The notes: generated by a model not told the origin, from the letters alone. Positions 1 to 8,637 are shown, counted from the first letter of the stretch. The stretch is DNA of 64,000 bases from Fibrobacteria bacterium (GCA_020633825.1 JACKCV010000004.1:124001-188000); one strand, 5' to 3'. Program-made: numbers and translations.

Positions 1-857
1 TGTACGGATTGTCGACCAGCATCCTGCACCCGCGATCCATCTTCCATCGTTTCCAACTGGACCTCGGCCTGTCGGGGATGGAACGGTTGGCCATGACCAT
101 CGACGACAAGGGGGAACTCGTCGAGGATTCGACGCGTTCGGCCGACGACATCACCACGGGATGGGCGCGCGGAGAGCTCTCGTGGGTCTTCGACAACGTG
201 GCCTGGGGAATCACCGGACCGCTGGCCGGCAACCGGACCCGGCTTTCGCTGGCAGCCCTTCCACCCTGGGGCCAGGAACGGTTCGGTTTCGTGAAAGCCG
301 CCCTGGATTCCCGCTTGTATCTCCCCACCGGCAAACTCTCCGGCTTCGCCCTGCGCCTGTCGGCCGGATCGGCCACGGGTCTGGGGGCCCGGGAAAACCC
401 CCTTCGATTCCTGGTGGGCGGGGACGATTTCACCTTGAACTACCACGTGAACTCCGCGAACACCGGTACCTCGCTCGGGGACATCTACTTCTCCGAACTT
501 GACCTTCCCTTGCGCGGGTATCGCTATCTTCAATTTCGTGGAACCAACGAGGCGCTGGCCAATGCGGAATTCCGCTTTCCCTTCGTGGAAGAGATCCGGT
601 TCGGATTCCCGTTCCCGTCGTTGCGCTACCTCATGGGCGCGATATTCCTCGACGTCGGTGGAGCCTGGACCTCGGGGGATTGGCGCGACCAGATCGGCTT
701 CGGATCGGGATACGGTCTGCGCATGAACCTCGGAGCGATCATCCTGCGCTGGTCGGTGGCCTGGCCCCTGACGCAGCCCGGCGGACACGAAGGCAATCTC
801 CAGCCCTCGAATCCCGATGGGGCATTCCATTACTGGAGTCTGGGAGCGGAATTCTGA
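1..857 (+). CDS. Omp85/D15-type outer-membrane barrel, C-terminal part (5' end outside window)
   Basis: The reading frame is open to the left edge, so the gene begins upstream and only about 284 residues are visible. The segment is rich in alternating hydrophobic strands. It holds an LRGY element (an analogue of the VRGF/Y signature of Omp85 barrels) followed by strands of the NAEFRFPF type, and ends in a terminal phenylalanine (GAEF), as outer-membrane barrels do. In related phyla such barrels often form the C-terminus of TolB-propeller/Omp85 fusions, but the N-terminal part cannot be seen here. Its TGA overlaps the ATG of the next gene (TGATG), so the two are probably translated from one message. 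Confidence 0.7.
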   Translation, partial: YGLSTSILHPRSIFHRFQLDLGLSGMERLAMTIDDKGELVEDSTRSADDITTGWARGELSWVFDNVAWGITGPLAGNRTRLSLAALPPWGQERFGFVKAALDSRLYLPTGKLSGFALRLSAGSATGLGARENPLRFLVGGDDFTLNYHVNSANTGTSLGDIYFSELDLPLRGYRYLQFRGTNEALANAEFRFPFVEEIRFGFPFPSLRYLMGAIFLDVGGAWTSGDWRDQIGFGSGYGLRMNLGAIILRWSVAWPLTQPGGHEGNLQPSNPDGAFHYWSLGAEF

Positions 858-1315
858 TGCGTCTGTTCGATCATCTTTCTCCTCATTCCGTCCTCACGGG
901 GCTGCGCCTGGACAGCCGCGACGCGGTCCTCAAGATCCTCGTGGAATCGGCTTGCGCGGCCTGGAGCCTTCCGCACCCCGAGCAGATCCTCGATCTGGTC
1001 CGAGCCCGCGAAGCCAAGATGAGCACCGGCATCGGGCATTGCCTGGCCGTCCCGCACGCCAAATGCGACCACGTCCCCGACATCCGCCTGGCCTGCTGCA
1101 CGCTCCCCGACGGCGTCGATTTCCATTCCCCCGATCGCCAGCCGGTGCGTCTGGCCTTCCTGCTCCTGTCCCCGCCGTCCTCCGCGGGGTCGCATGTGCG
1201 CGCCCTCTCGGCGGTCAGCCGGATCTCCCCGGACCTCCTGGAGGAACTCGTGGCCTCCAACACCCCGTTGGATTTCCTGGCCTGCCTGGAACGAGCCGAA
1301 TCGGCGCGGAGCTGA
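857..1315 (+). CDS. PTS EIIA type-2 domain protein (EIIA-Ntr/PtsN-like)
   Basis: A 152-residue stand-alone phosphotransferase EIIA domain, the usual length for PtsN. The phosphorylation site is the histidine at about residue 67 in the motif VPHAK, preceded by the typical STGIGH stretch. Such proteins take phosphate from HPr/NPr; lone EIIA-Ntr forms are usually regulatory rather than tied to a sugar permease, and no permease gene lies nearby. The ATG overlaps the stop of the upstream barrel gene, and the stop is 11 bp before the next start, so it sits in the middle of a probable operon. Whether it is nitrogen-type or fructose-type cannot be decided from the sequence alone. Confidence 0.8.
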   Translation: MRLFDHLSPHSVLTGLRLDSRDAVLKILVESACAAWSLPHPEQILDLVRAREAKMSTGIGHCLAVPHAKCDHVPDIRLACCTLPDGVDFHSPDRQPVRLAFLLLSPPSSAGSHVRALSAVSRISPDLLEELVASNTPLDFLACLERAESARS

Positions 1316-1326
1316 GGGAAAGCCCC

Positions 1327-2058
1327 GTGTCGGAGGCCTTCCCGGCCCCATCCCGGAGTCCACTGATCCGCCCGACCTCTCCCCTTCCCTCGATCTTGTC
1401 CGTCGTTTCCTATCGGCGGAGATGGCGTTTCGACCTTCTGCGGATCTTCGCCCTTTCCTTTTTGGCCTCCTGCGTCACGGACCAGGCGCGCCCCGTTCTG
1501 GCACTGTGTGGCGACTCCACCATGGCGGAATACCTGGTGCAAGGAGACATCCGTGGATGGGGTCAGGAGCTGCCCTCTCACCTCGACCCGAAGATTCTGG
1601 TGGCCAATCGTGCCGTACCTGGCGCGACCGCGGCATCCTTTTTCGAAGAATCCTGGGACGCGGTGAAACGGATGGCTCCCGCATGGATCGTCTTCCAGTT
1701 CGGACACAACCCAGGCGATCCAAGGCAGGAGGAATTTTCGCTCCGATCGATGATCCACGAGGCGAGGGCCATCGGATCGGTGCCCCTCTTGATCGCACCG
1801 ATGGCTGGTCGAAACCGAACGATTCTCCTGCCTCACCTGGATTCCGTGATGCGGTCGGTCGCGAAATCGGAATCTGTTCCCATCATTCCCTTGGATTCGC
1901 TGAGCCTCCTCCGCTGGAAAGCGATGGACAACGATTCCCTGGATCGGATCTTCATCGACTTCATCCACCCGACGCCACTGGGCGCTTCGGTCATCGCCTC
2001 CATGGTCGCCCCCCTCCTGGATGAACTCCTGAACCTTGGCAACGGACCCCGACGATGA
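1327..2058 (+). CDS. SGNH-hydrolase lipoprotein, CE12-like (rhamnogalacturonan/polysaccharide acetylesterase-like)
   Basis: A predicted lipoprotein esterase of 243 residues. The GTG start is preceded by GAGGGAA at 6-base spacing; an internal TTG at 1396 is possible. The long basic N-region runs into a hydrophobic core and lipobox LASC with cysteine about 49. Block I is GDSTMA, block III reads FQFGHN, and the terminal Asp-His pair is in DFIHP. The GDSTMA/FGHN spelling is that of the CE12 acetylesterases, so removal of acetyl groups from a polysaccharide is the best inference. The last bases overlap the next ATG (ATGA), implying translational coupling. Substrate is unknown. Confidence 0.75.
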   Translation: MSEAFPAPSRSPLIRPTSPLPSILSVVSYRRRWRFDLLRIFALSFLASCVTDQARPVLALCGDSTMAEYLVQGDIRGWGQELPSHLDPKILVANRAVPGATAASFFEESWDAVKRMAPAWIVFQFGHNPGDPRQEEFSLRSMIHEARAIGSVPLLIAPMAGRNRTILLPHLDSVMRSVAKSESVPIIPLDSLSLLRWKAMDNDSLDRIFIDFIHPTPLGASVIASMVAPLLDELLNLGNGPRR

Positions 2059-2627
2059 TCGAACAATTGTTCCTTCTGGTCGCAGCTGCGACGACGCTCT
2101 CCCTCCGAACGGCTGCCGGACCGACCATTCCCATTTCCACCGAAGTCCATACCTCCATTCCTTCCCTTTCGGAGGAGAAATCGGACCGGATCGATGCCGC
2201 ATGGAACATCCATCTAGAGGCAGAAGCTGTCGTATCCGTCGATTCTCGTTGGAGGTTGACCACCGGCGTCGCCATCCAGCCGACGATCCGAAGGGAACGA
2301 AACCTGGAAGCTGCAGGGTTCCAAACCATCCCCTTCCATTTGGGAGCCGAAGTGGTCGCATGGAGCCACAAGGATTCCCGATTGGCACCTTGGGGCAAGG
2401 TGGGCTGGACGTTCCCCCAAGCGACGATCGAATCCACGCGCAATGCAGATCTCGCCGCCGGCACCTTCTACGGGGCGGGAATCTCCTTGGAGCGATCCTT
2501 TGCGAGGACCTCCGTAGGGATCACGTCCTCGAACGTGAGCGAGACCATCGATGGACCTCGCGGGAAACAAATCAACCGGTGGAACTTGGGGCGGATTCTT
2601 TTCACCGTTGGGATGCAGTGGCCTTGA
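2055..2627 (+). CDS. Small outer-membrane beta-barrel-like protein
   Basis: A 190-residue protein with an N-terminal signal-like segment (LFLLVAAATTLSL) followed by repeated amphipathic beta-strands. It resembles an 8- to 10-stranded outer-membrane barrel in composition but no family was recognised. Its ATG overlaps the TGA of the upstream esterase gene by four bases, so it is the last member of that operon. The 3' end overlaps the 3' end of the convergent acyltransferase gene by 26 bp. The barrel idea is an inference from strand pattern only. Confidence 0.6.
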   Translation: MIEQLFLLVAAATTLSLRTAAGPTIPISTEVHTSIPSLSEEKSDRIDAAWNIHLEAEAVVSVDSRWRLTTGVAIQPTIRRERNLEAAGFQTIPFHLGAEVVAWSHKDSRLAPWGKVGWTFPQATIESTRNADLAAGTFYGAGISLERSFARTSVGITSSNVSETIDGPRGKQINRWNLGRILFTVGMQWP

Positions 2628-3648
2628 CCTGGTCGGACTGCTTCCCGACAGGGATCCCCCAAAGGATTCCCCAAGGCCCGCTTTTGGTCGCCCGCCACAT
2701 CAGGACTGGAATGGCCACCCCGAGCGATGTCGCCATGAGGATGTGAACCGAGGAGATGGTCCCCAGCGCCGGGACGCGAGCCAGGACGATTCGCGTCCCG
2801 GATGAGACGAGGATGTGGACCATGAAGATGGGGAGGGACGCCTGTCCCGCGATCCCGGCCCAAGCAACGCCACCGCGGACGAGTCGGGACGACGAGTTCG
2901 CATGCCTCCCCAGGCCCGCCGAAAGCAACACGACCACGGCGATCCCAGAGAAGGCCGCCGCCAGATGGATGGGGATCAGCGCCCCGAGATCCGATTCGGC
3001 GAGGAAGAACACCCCGATGGCATAGCCCATGGCCACCGGCGCGATCCATCGGATCCTGGCCGATGCTTCAGGACGGATTCTGCCACCGAGGAGCATGCCG
3101 AATCCAAGGAACGCCCAGTACGGCAGCCCGGAGTCGATGGCGACGATTCCCGTATGGACGGGAGCGAACCAGAGGATCATGCCGAGCCCCACCACGGGAA
3201 CCACGACCTTGCGACCCATGAGCGGGAAAAGCCCCCAGAGGACCAGCAATTGCGTTCCGAACGCCATGGTGAACCAGAACTGCTTGGGAGGGCGATCGAA
3301 GAAGTGGAAGACCTCTGTCCATTCGACCGGGTGGTTCGTGGAGCCCGACAACACCGCGGCAACCATGGTCTGAAGAGTCGCCCAAAGGAGGCACGGAAGG
3401 AGAAAGGACCTCAGCCGGGATTCCAGGAATTTCCATGGCCAACCCCTCTCCAGGGAGCCCGACAGGTTGAGTCCCGACAGGAAGAAGAAGAGTGGCATGT
3501 GGAACAGATACACCGCCTCGTAGATGGATCGGGAAGCTCCCTCCTGGGACAGGATGGAGGCGTCCATCAGGCCCGCCAACACGTGCCCGAGGACGACCAG
3601 AAGGATCGCCCAACCCTTCGCGATGTCGATCCAGAGAATTCTATTCAT
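2602..3648 (-). CDS. Acyltransferase 3 family membrane protein
   Basis: A 348-residue integral membrane protein with about ten hydrophobic helices. The N-terminus (DIAKGWAILLVVLGH) carries the conserved histidine of acyltransferase family 3, followed by the FHMPLFFFLSG helix typical of the OafA/WecH/YcfT group. These enzymes O-acylate envelope glycans or lipids from the cytoplasmic side. The gene stands alone on the minus strand, converging on the small barrel gene. Together with the SGNH esterase two genes away it could set the acetylation state of a surface polysaccharide, but that link is inference. Confidence 0.85.
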   Translation of the reverse strand: MNRILWIDIAKGWAILLVVLGHVLAGLMDASILSQEGASRSIYEAVYLFHMPLFFFLSGLNLSGSLERGWPWKFLESRLRSFLLPCLLWATLQTMVAAVLSGSTNHPVEWTEVFHFFDRPPKQFWFTMAFGTQLLVLWGLFPLMGRKVVVPVVGLGMILWFAPVHTGIVAIDSGLPYWAFLGFGMLLGGRIRPEASARIRWIAPVAMGYAIGVFFLAESDLGALIPIHLAAAFSGIAVVVLLSAGLGRHANSSSRLVRGGVAWAGIAGQASLPIFMVHILVSSGTRIVLARVPALGTISSVHILMATSLGVAIPVLMWRATKSGPWGILWGIPVGKQSDQVKATASQR

Positions 3649-3750
3649 GATTTATTGTTTTGCCTGAACTTCTGAACAACAATCAGCATATTGAAGGATT
3701 CTATTGGGCCCAACCTTAAAAGCCCAATGCTGTCATGCCATTTGCAAATC

Positions 3751-4104
3751 TCAACGAATGTATATCGTTTGAATCAATGGAGATTGAAACCCCCAGTACG
3801 AGGTTGCACCATTGTAGCACCCTGCCACCCAAAACATGACATCCTTATTTTCGCTTTTCGCGGCAAGCAAAGTGGCATAAATCCGATTTCCCAAATCGCC
3901 ATTTTCAAGCAATTGGAAGTACACCCCCCCATTCGGGCTGCACCCCAACCCTTGGTATTGAGCAGAATGGCTGATGCGAACAGCGCGCCCACCATCAATA
4001 AGTACGAGCTCAGTTATTTTTCCGATTCCAGTCATCGCATCAGCAGCCAAAGCTGGTGCAAAAAAGAACAAAACCCCAGCCAAGAAATATTGCACCTTTT
4101 TCAT
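3751..4104 (-). CDS. Small secreted hypothetical protein
   Basis: A 117-residue protein beginning with a clear signal peptide (MKKVQYFLAGVLFFFAPALA, cleavage after ALA). The ATG at 4104 has an AAAGGG element upstream; an upstream in-frame start adds only a basic stretch. The mature part has three cysteines and an AALLAAKS...WVAGC layout seen in short secreted proteins of Gram-negative bacteria; no function is known to me. It is 40 bp downstream of the BNR-repeat gene on the same strand and shares its low G+C content, so the pair was probably acquired together. Confidence 0.65.
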   Translation of the reverse strand: MKKVQYFLAGVLFFFAPALAADAMTGIGKITELVLIDGGRAVRISHSAQYQGLGCSPNGGVYFQLLENGDLGNRIYATLLAAKSENKDVMFWVAGCYNGATSYWGFQSPLIQTIYIR

Positions 4105-4144
4105 TTTCAAACACCCTTTCTTATTGTTTCTTCGACCACTCAAA

Positions 4145-6919
4145 TTAACGAAGAGATTTTAGCAGAAGCCGGATCTCAGGTTTTTTTTCTGACGGAGGAA
4201 ATGATGGCAAATCACCGACCCAAACCCCTCGGCCAAAAGTAAACAAGTACATTTTCCGCCCTTTGATCGCCATGTGACTAATCTTCACATTCGCCGGCCC
4301 AACATTGCGCGCATCAAACAAGCCTGACGGAGTTTTATTCCCCCAAGAATCGCCCCCGTCGACGGACATATAAAGCCCCAACTGGGTTGCTGCATAAACA
4401 ACTCGGGAATCCTGAGGGTCCACCAAAATTTCCGTAATGGGCAAATCTGGTAGCCCGGTCTCTCTGCATCCAACCGGTCGCCAATTCGGCCGAGGAGATC
4501 GATAATCATCAGTCACCCAGATGGGCGCAAATTTCGAATTCGGACGATTATAATCTTTCCTTTCCAGCCCGACAAATGCCCGCCCGGGTCTCCGCGGATC
4601 AATAGCCGTTGCGGTAACCCTGTCGGGCTCAGAAACAGCCAAATCTTTGTCCCCGCTCATTGTATATGAAACTCCTCCACAACTACCATAAGGGGAGGAA
4701 GCTCGAGAAACGTCAATGATTTTCCTTTTCTCCACGACTCCATTTCCGTGGATTTTCACCCAGTAGGCCGTTGGGAATGCGCCATCCTGAACAGCCAAAA
4801 CCCCTTCTCCCGGATAAATCTGATCCCCCGAATAGGACATGCCATCGGCATAATTTCCGGATTGATCCTTTATGCCTAAATCAATAATCCTCGAGGGTGA
4901 ATAAATGGGGTCTCCACTTTGGTTGAGATTATCTGGGTTCCAGAGAGGCACCCACGAAATCCCTTTGGAGGTATTTTTATCTGCCAATTGATCGACATGG
5001 ACAAGATTGAAAAGCGCCCCATATTGACCATCTGATCGCCTCACGTTTCCATAGAAAAACTTCCCAGCCAAACCTCCCACGCTCCAACGAAGGTTTTTCT
5101 CGACAACGTTATCGGTAACTTTCGGCTCTGGGCGAGCAAATGTAGAAAGGCTAGTCACCCCCACAACATTAAGCGTCGCAGACATGTGTGCATACATAAA
5201 ATTATGGGAGGTGGACGTCGGCGAGAAAACTGCAGCAAATCCATCCCCGCTTGAATTTTTCAATTTTATCCACGACGATTGCCCCTGAAAGAGTCCGAAT
5301 GATTGATTGTCATGAAACCCGCAGATCACATTTCCAGCGTCATCAACGTCTCCCGAATAGGCTTGGGCGGTTTGCATCCCCTCAGAAACCGTGTATCCTC
5401 GCCACTTTCCGAATGAGGGGAAATCAACTCTCGCGACGCCTCCATCAGTAGCCACCCAAGCCGAATTTACTTGGCCAGTATTGGAGACTGCGGTATGAAA
5501 ATCAGGATGGATGCGCGAGTTGTTTGGCTGCCCGTCTGTCATTGTTGCCTCTCCCATCATCCTATCTGGGGAAAAGCCATCTCCCCCAGACGAAGCAAAG
5601 GATATTTCCCCGGCATTCGGGCTCTGCCCTCCAATCATCACTTGAGAATTATCGACCGGATTCACCCACACTGACACATGGGAGCCCGAGGCTGTGCTTC
5701 CCGTGTAACCATTCAGACGGGCCCATTCCGTCCCATTTCCTCCATAGGTCCAATACATATCTTCAGAAATCAACCGGTCGTTGGGTTTTTCGGGATCGGG
5801 GTTGAGATACCAAGTGGTATATCCAAAAAGCAACCTTTTCACCCCGGAGGCATCGATAAATCCAACCTTGGAGAACGCAGGCCTTTCATTTGGATAGACA
5901 CTCGACCATGGCATGTGATACTTCAATGAACTGTGGCGAGTCCAGCTGCCCCCCCCATCAAGTGATTCGTAGAATTCAGCCTGGGTCGTTTTAGCAACGG
6001 CGACCATAATTCTCCCCGATTTCGTGGGGTCACAAGATATTGAAGCCACCACGTCCTCCGGAATGCTACTGATAGAGGTCCAGCTGAACCCTTTGTCCAG
6101 CGATACAAGCAGACCAACACTTGTCGCTGCAAATAAGCGAGATTGAGATCCTGCCTTAACGGACTGGACATCGAAGACATTGGCCCACACCTTACCTCTA
6201 GGAATAACCCCTACCCCATTTGACCTCGGGACATCGACAAACGGAAGCCGCGACCAAGTTTTCCCGGAATTCGTCGATTTCAATATGCCCGCTCCGATGC
6301 CGAAATCTCCAGTGGATAGGGCGTACCCGGTTCCGGCATAAGCGACTTGTCCAATCTGTTCAGCATCCCAAGTGAGTGAGGTTATGGTTGTTGATGCAGC
6401 CCAATCCCCGACCGGCACCCACTTCGTTTCGTATCCGATGATCGAATTTGTTGATTTTATATTCGCATTCGTCGACATCCAAATCCCACCTACAGCAAGG
6501 CCAGCCAAAAGAAAATTGGGATCGTTCGGATTGGTCAAGATTGCTCGAACCATACCAATAGGAGCGCTCCACCCCATCTGATTTCTCGCAGATGGGCCGA
6601 TCGGGCTCCATAATATCTGCCTGCCCTGATCCATCTCATCGATCACCATTCGCGAGGAAGCACCAAGGGACGGCAATGTTGTCAGCGGCGCCGAATCAAG
6701 AGATTTTTCGGCTAAAAGTCCTTGAAAATACTCACTAGAAGAAATGGGCGAAGGACGATGTTCCTTTTGACGCCGATGCTTTTTCTCGCCGTTATTTGAT
6801 TCGCTCAGGACCTTTGTTTCGCCACCCGTCCATCGCAAAATGCCCGAAAAAAAACTGACGAAGGAGTAGGGTTTACCGGAACTAAAAGCCAATAGAATCA
6901 CGACAAATGACAGACTCAA
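4145..6919 (-). CDS. Large secreted BNR/Asp-box (sortilin/GH74-like propeller) protein
   Basis: A 924-residue protein with a hydrophobic N-terminus and several Asp-box-type hairpins (for example KSTNSGKTW, VSLDKGFSW, ESLDGGGSW, MSVDGGDSW) spaced along its length, as in sortilin-like and GH74 xyloglucanase propellers. The best start is TTG at 6919: AAGGAG lies 7 bases upstream. No catalytic pair of GH74 could be assigned, so an adhesin or carbohydrate-binding propeller is equally possible. The last segment carries a basic tail rather than a sorting domain. Visibly lower G+C and different codon use from flanking genes suggest horizontal acquisition. Confidence 0.75.
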   Translation of the reverse strand: MSLSFVVILLAFSSGKPYSFVSFFSGILRWTGGETKVLSESNNGEKKHRRQKEHRPSPISSSEYFQGLLAEKSLDSAPLTTLPSLGASSRMVIDEMDQGRQILWSPIGPSARNQMGWSAPIGMVRAILTNPNDPNFLLAGLAVGGIWMSTNANIKSTNSIIGYETKWVPVGDWAASTTITSLTWDAEQIGQVAYAGTGYALSTGDFGIGAGILKSTNSGKTWSRLPFVDVPRSNGVGVIPRGKVWANVFDVQSVKAGSQSRLFAATSVGLLVSLDKGFSWTSISSIPEDVVASISCDPTKSGRIMVAVAKTTQAEFYESLDGGGSWTRHSSLKYHMPWSSVYPNERPAFSKVGFIDASGVKRLLFGYTTWYLNPDPEKPNDRLISEDMYWTYGGNGTEWARLNGYTGSTASGSHVSVWVNPVDNSQVMIGGQSPNAGEISFASSGGDGFSPDRMMGEATMTDGQPNNSRIHPDFHTAVSNTGQVNSAWVATDGGVARVDFPSFGKWRGYTVSEGMQTAQAYSGDVDDAGNVICGFHDNQSFGLFQGQSSWIKLKNSSGDGFAAVFSPTSTSHNFMYAHMSATLNVVGVTSLSTFARPEPKVTDNVVEKNLRWSVGGLAGKFFYGNVRRSDGQYGALFNLVHVDQLADKNTSKGISWVPLWNPDNLNQSGDPIYSPSRIIDLGIKDQSGNYADGMSYSGDQIYPGEGVLAVQDGAFPTAYWVKIHGNGVVEKRKIIDVSRASSPYGSCGGVSYTMSGDKDLAVSEPDRVTATAIDPRRPGRAFVGLERKDYNRPNSKFAPIWVTDDYRSPRPNWRPVGCRETGLPDLPITEILVDPQDSRVVYAATQLGLYMSVDGGDSWGNKTPSGLFDARNVGPANVKISHMAIKGRKMYLFTFGRGVWVGDLPSFPPSEKKPEIRLLLKSLR

Positions 6920-6926
6920 AATATTA

Positions 6927-6932
6927 CTCCTT
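6927..6932 (-). promoter_or_regulatory. Shine-Dalgarno site deciding the TTG start of the BNR-repeat gene
   Basis: On the minus strand the sequence AAGGAG lies 7 bases before a TTG codon at 6919-6917. No ATG or GTG in the same frame has a comparable site, so the rare TTG start is preferred. Confidence 0.6.
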
Positions 6933-7321
6933 GAGTAAAAGACCTCTGGGCTACCGCGATCGGGGAATCACGAAACTCTGCCGACCTTATTCAGGCAGCT
7001 ACGACTAACGCCCAGACTCGAACGCCTTTACGTTTAATTTTGCTTTGCCGAAGCCTTGTGGGTCATCACCATAAGGATACCTTGCTCTGCATCTAAGGGT
7101 GCGACCTGAAATCCGCCATCCGCATTCAGTTTCATGGTCTAAAAAAAATAATTTCCGCCTGATTCATTTCCAAGTCACCCCTATAAAAACTCGTTCATTT
7201 GAGGGTTCACGAATGCCGCCAAACCAAATCGAAGCGGAATGATGCCCCGGGGTTGAACGAGGAAACCGTTCCCTTCTGATCACTGATTGCATCGCACCTG
7301 GGATCGAGGATGCCCGACCCG
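6933..7321. other. Low-G+C intergenic stretch without a convincing gene
   Basis: About 390 bases between the BNR gene and the insertion sequence. The only coding hint is a 33-codon minus-strand frame (7135 to 7034, starting MKLNADGGFQV) with no ribosome-binding site; it could be the remnant of a gene cut down during island decay. An A8 tract lies at about 7141-7148. No promoter or RNA gene could be supported. Confidence 0.4.
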
Positions 7322-7348
7322 GCCGCCCCCCCCTCCTGACGGACGCAA
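7322..7348 (+). repeat. Left terminal inverted repeat of the IS3 element
   Basis: The run of eight C residues at 7326-7333 followed by TCCTGACGGACGCAA matches the reverse complement of 8533-8557 (six C residues, then TCTGACCGGACAA) with small gaps. Confidence 0.6.
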
Positions 7349-7368
7349 CAATCAGGTAGGTTGAACAG

Positions 7369-7701
7369 ATGGAAGATAAGGCACGGTCCGGTCGCCGGAC
7401 CTACGATTCGGGGTTGAAGGAGCGCGCGGTTGGGATGGCAGCCGAGAGCAACAACGTCGCCGAGATGGCTCGGCAGCTTGGTGTTGGCTATAGTCTCCTA
7501 AACAGCTGGCGCAATGCCGCTGAGCTGGCCCGTAGCAAGGGGCAAGGCTTGGCGATGGCATTGGAGGAGAAAGCCCGTCTGGCAGCCCTGGAGAAGGAGG
7601 TCGCCCAGCTTCGGGAGGAGAACGAGATCCTAAAAAAAGCCACGGCGTACTTCGCACGGGATCGAGTCCCGCCGAGAAGTACGCCTGGATCGAAAGCATG
7701 A
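7369..7701 (+). CDS. IS3-family transposase OrfA (helix-turn-helix subunit)
   Basis: A 110-residue OrfA. The N-terminal half is a Tnp_1-type helix-turn-helix (KERAVGMAAESNNVAEMARQ and onward) that binds the element ends. The C-terminal half is a leucine-zipper-like heptad segment (LAALEKEVAQLREENEILKK) used for multimerisation. Near the end, bases 7632-7638 are seven consecutive A residues in the phase ctA-AAA-AAA, a classical -1 slippery site. Slippage there fuses OrfA to OrfB; without it translation ends at 7701. Confidence 0.9.
   Translation: MEDKARSGRRTYDSGLKERAVGMAAESNNVAEMARQLGVGYSLLNSWRNAAELARSKGQGLAMALEEKARLAALEKEVAQLREENEILKKATAYFARDRVPPRSTPGSKA
7632..7638 (+). promoter_or_regulatory. 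Programmed -1 ribosomal frameshift site of the IS3 element
   Basis: Seven A residues read in the orfA frame as ctA-AAA-AAA. Shifting back one base continues without a stop through KYAWIESMKEAHD into the whole of OrfB, the natural N-terminal extension of IS3 OrfB proteins, so OrfAB fusion by frameshifting is well supported. Confidence 0.8.
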
Positions 7702-8531
7702 AGGAGGCTCACGACATCTCCGATCTCTGCCGAGCGCTCCAGGTTGGTCGCTCCAGCTTCTACGACTGGAGAAACCGTCCCGTCGACCTCGTGGAGCTCG
7801 CCCTACGAAAGCGCATCGGCGTGCTATTCCGTCGCTTTCGATGCACCTACGGGCACCGTTCCATCGTGGACGAGTTGCGCAAGGAAGGCGAGACGATCGG
7901 CCGCAAGAAGGTCCTGCGCCTGATGACCGAAGACGGCCTGGTACCGACGCCAAGCCTTCCCAAGCCCTACGGCAAGGCCTCTGGAGATGAACACCAGGTG
8001 TCCAAGAATCGTCTGGATCGCGACTTCGATATCGTGCGATCCAATCGTGTTTGGACCACGGACATCACCTACATCTGGACCAGCAACGGATGGGCGTACT
8101 TGGCGGTGATCCTCGACTTGTTCTCGCGTCGAAACGAGGGCTGGCACGTCAGCCAACATACCGACACGGATCTGGTCCTCAAGGCTCTGATGATGGCTGT
8201 GCGGGCTCGCAAACCTCGCCGTTGGCGGCTGATGCTCCACTCCGACCAGGGTTGCCAGTACACCTCGCGGAAGTTTCGTCAGCAACTCCAGGACCTGGGC
8301 ATCCTGCAGTCGATGAGTCGCCGCGGACAATGCTGGGACAATGCTCCTACCGAGAGCTTCTTCAGCACGATGAAGCGAGAAACCGGGATTTCAAAGTGGA
8401 TCCTGAACGACTGTCAAGCCGTGGAGATGGCCATGGTCGATTGGATCGAGCGGTGGTACAACCAGGTGAGACGACACACGAAGCTCGGTGGATGCAGCCC
8501 CGCCCAGTTCGAGCTCGAAAAGGCTGCTTAA
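7698..8531 (+). CDS. IS3-family transposase OrfB (DDE integrase core)
   Basis: A 277-residue rve-type integrase. Counted from the ATG, the triad is D122 (in TTDITY), D183 (in HSDQG) and E219 (in APTESFF), giving the exact D-35-E spacing of the IS3 group. An HTH-like N-terminus (ISDLCRALQVGRSSFYDW) precedes it. The normal product is the OrfAB fusion formed at the slippery site in orfA; the ATG at 7698 overlaps the orfA stop and could also give free OrfB. Confidence 0.95.
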   Translation: MKEAHDISDLCRALQVGRSSFYDWRNRPVDLVELALRKRIGVLFRRFRCTYGHRSIVDELRKEGETIGRKKVLRLMTEDGLVPTPSLPKPYGKASGDEHQVSKNRLDRDFDIVRSNRVWTTDITYIWTSNGWAYLAVILDLFSRRNEGWHVSQHTDTDLVLKALMMAVRARKPRRWRLMLHSDQGCQYTSRKFRQQLQDLGILQSMSRRGQCWDNAPTESFFSTMKRETGISKWILNDCQAVEMAMVDWIERWYNQVRRHTKLGGCSPAQFELEKAA

Positions 8532-8532
8532 C

Positions 8533-8557
8533 TTGTCCGGTCAGAGGGGGGCACGCC
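8533..8557 (-). repeat. Right terminal inverted repeat of the IS3 element
   Basis: Begins just after the orfB stop. Read on the minus strand it gives GTG, six C residues, TCTGACCGGACAA, matching the left end at 7326-7348. Confidence 0.6.
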
Positions 8558-8637
8558 ACCCGCAACCTGAGACATTCTCAGAACTGCCAGAAAACCAGGA
8601 CGGACGCCGTGGAAAAGAATGGAAGCGGCGACAAGAT

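Larger units (their letters stand above)
7322..8557 (+). mobile_element. IS3-family insertion sequence, apparently intact
   Basis: A 1.2 kb element with overlapping orfA (7369-7701) and orfB (7698-8531) and imperfect terminal inverted repeats containing a C6-C8 run, a TCTGAC/TCCTGAC core and GGAC. The end assignment is approximate. A 5-base match ACCCG at 7317-7321 and 8558-8562 could be the target duplication, though a match this short can be chance. It sits at the boundary of the low-G+C island and the polysaccharide locus. Both frames are full length and the catalytic residues are kept, so it may still be active. Confidence 0.85.

Noticed and set aside
883..2388. A 501-codon minus-strand frame across the PTS, esterase and barrel genes.
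   Set aside because: It crosses three well-supported plus-strand genes joined by overlaps and encodes a low-complexity product.
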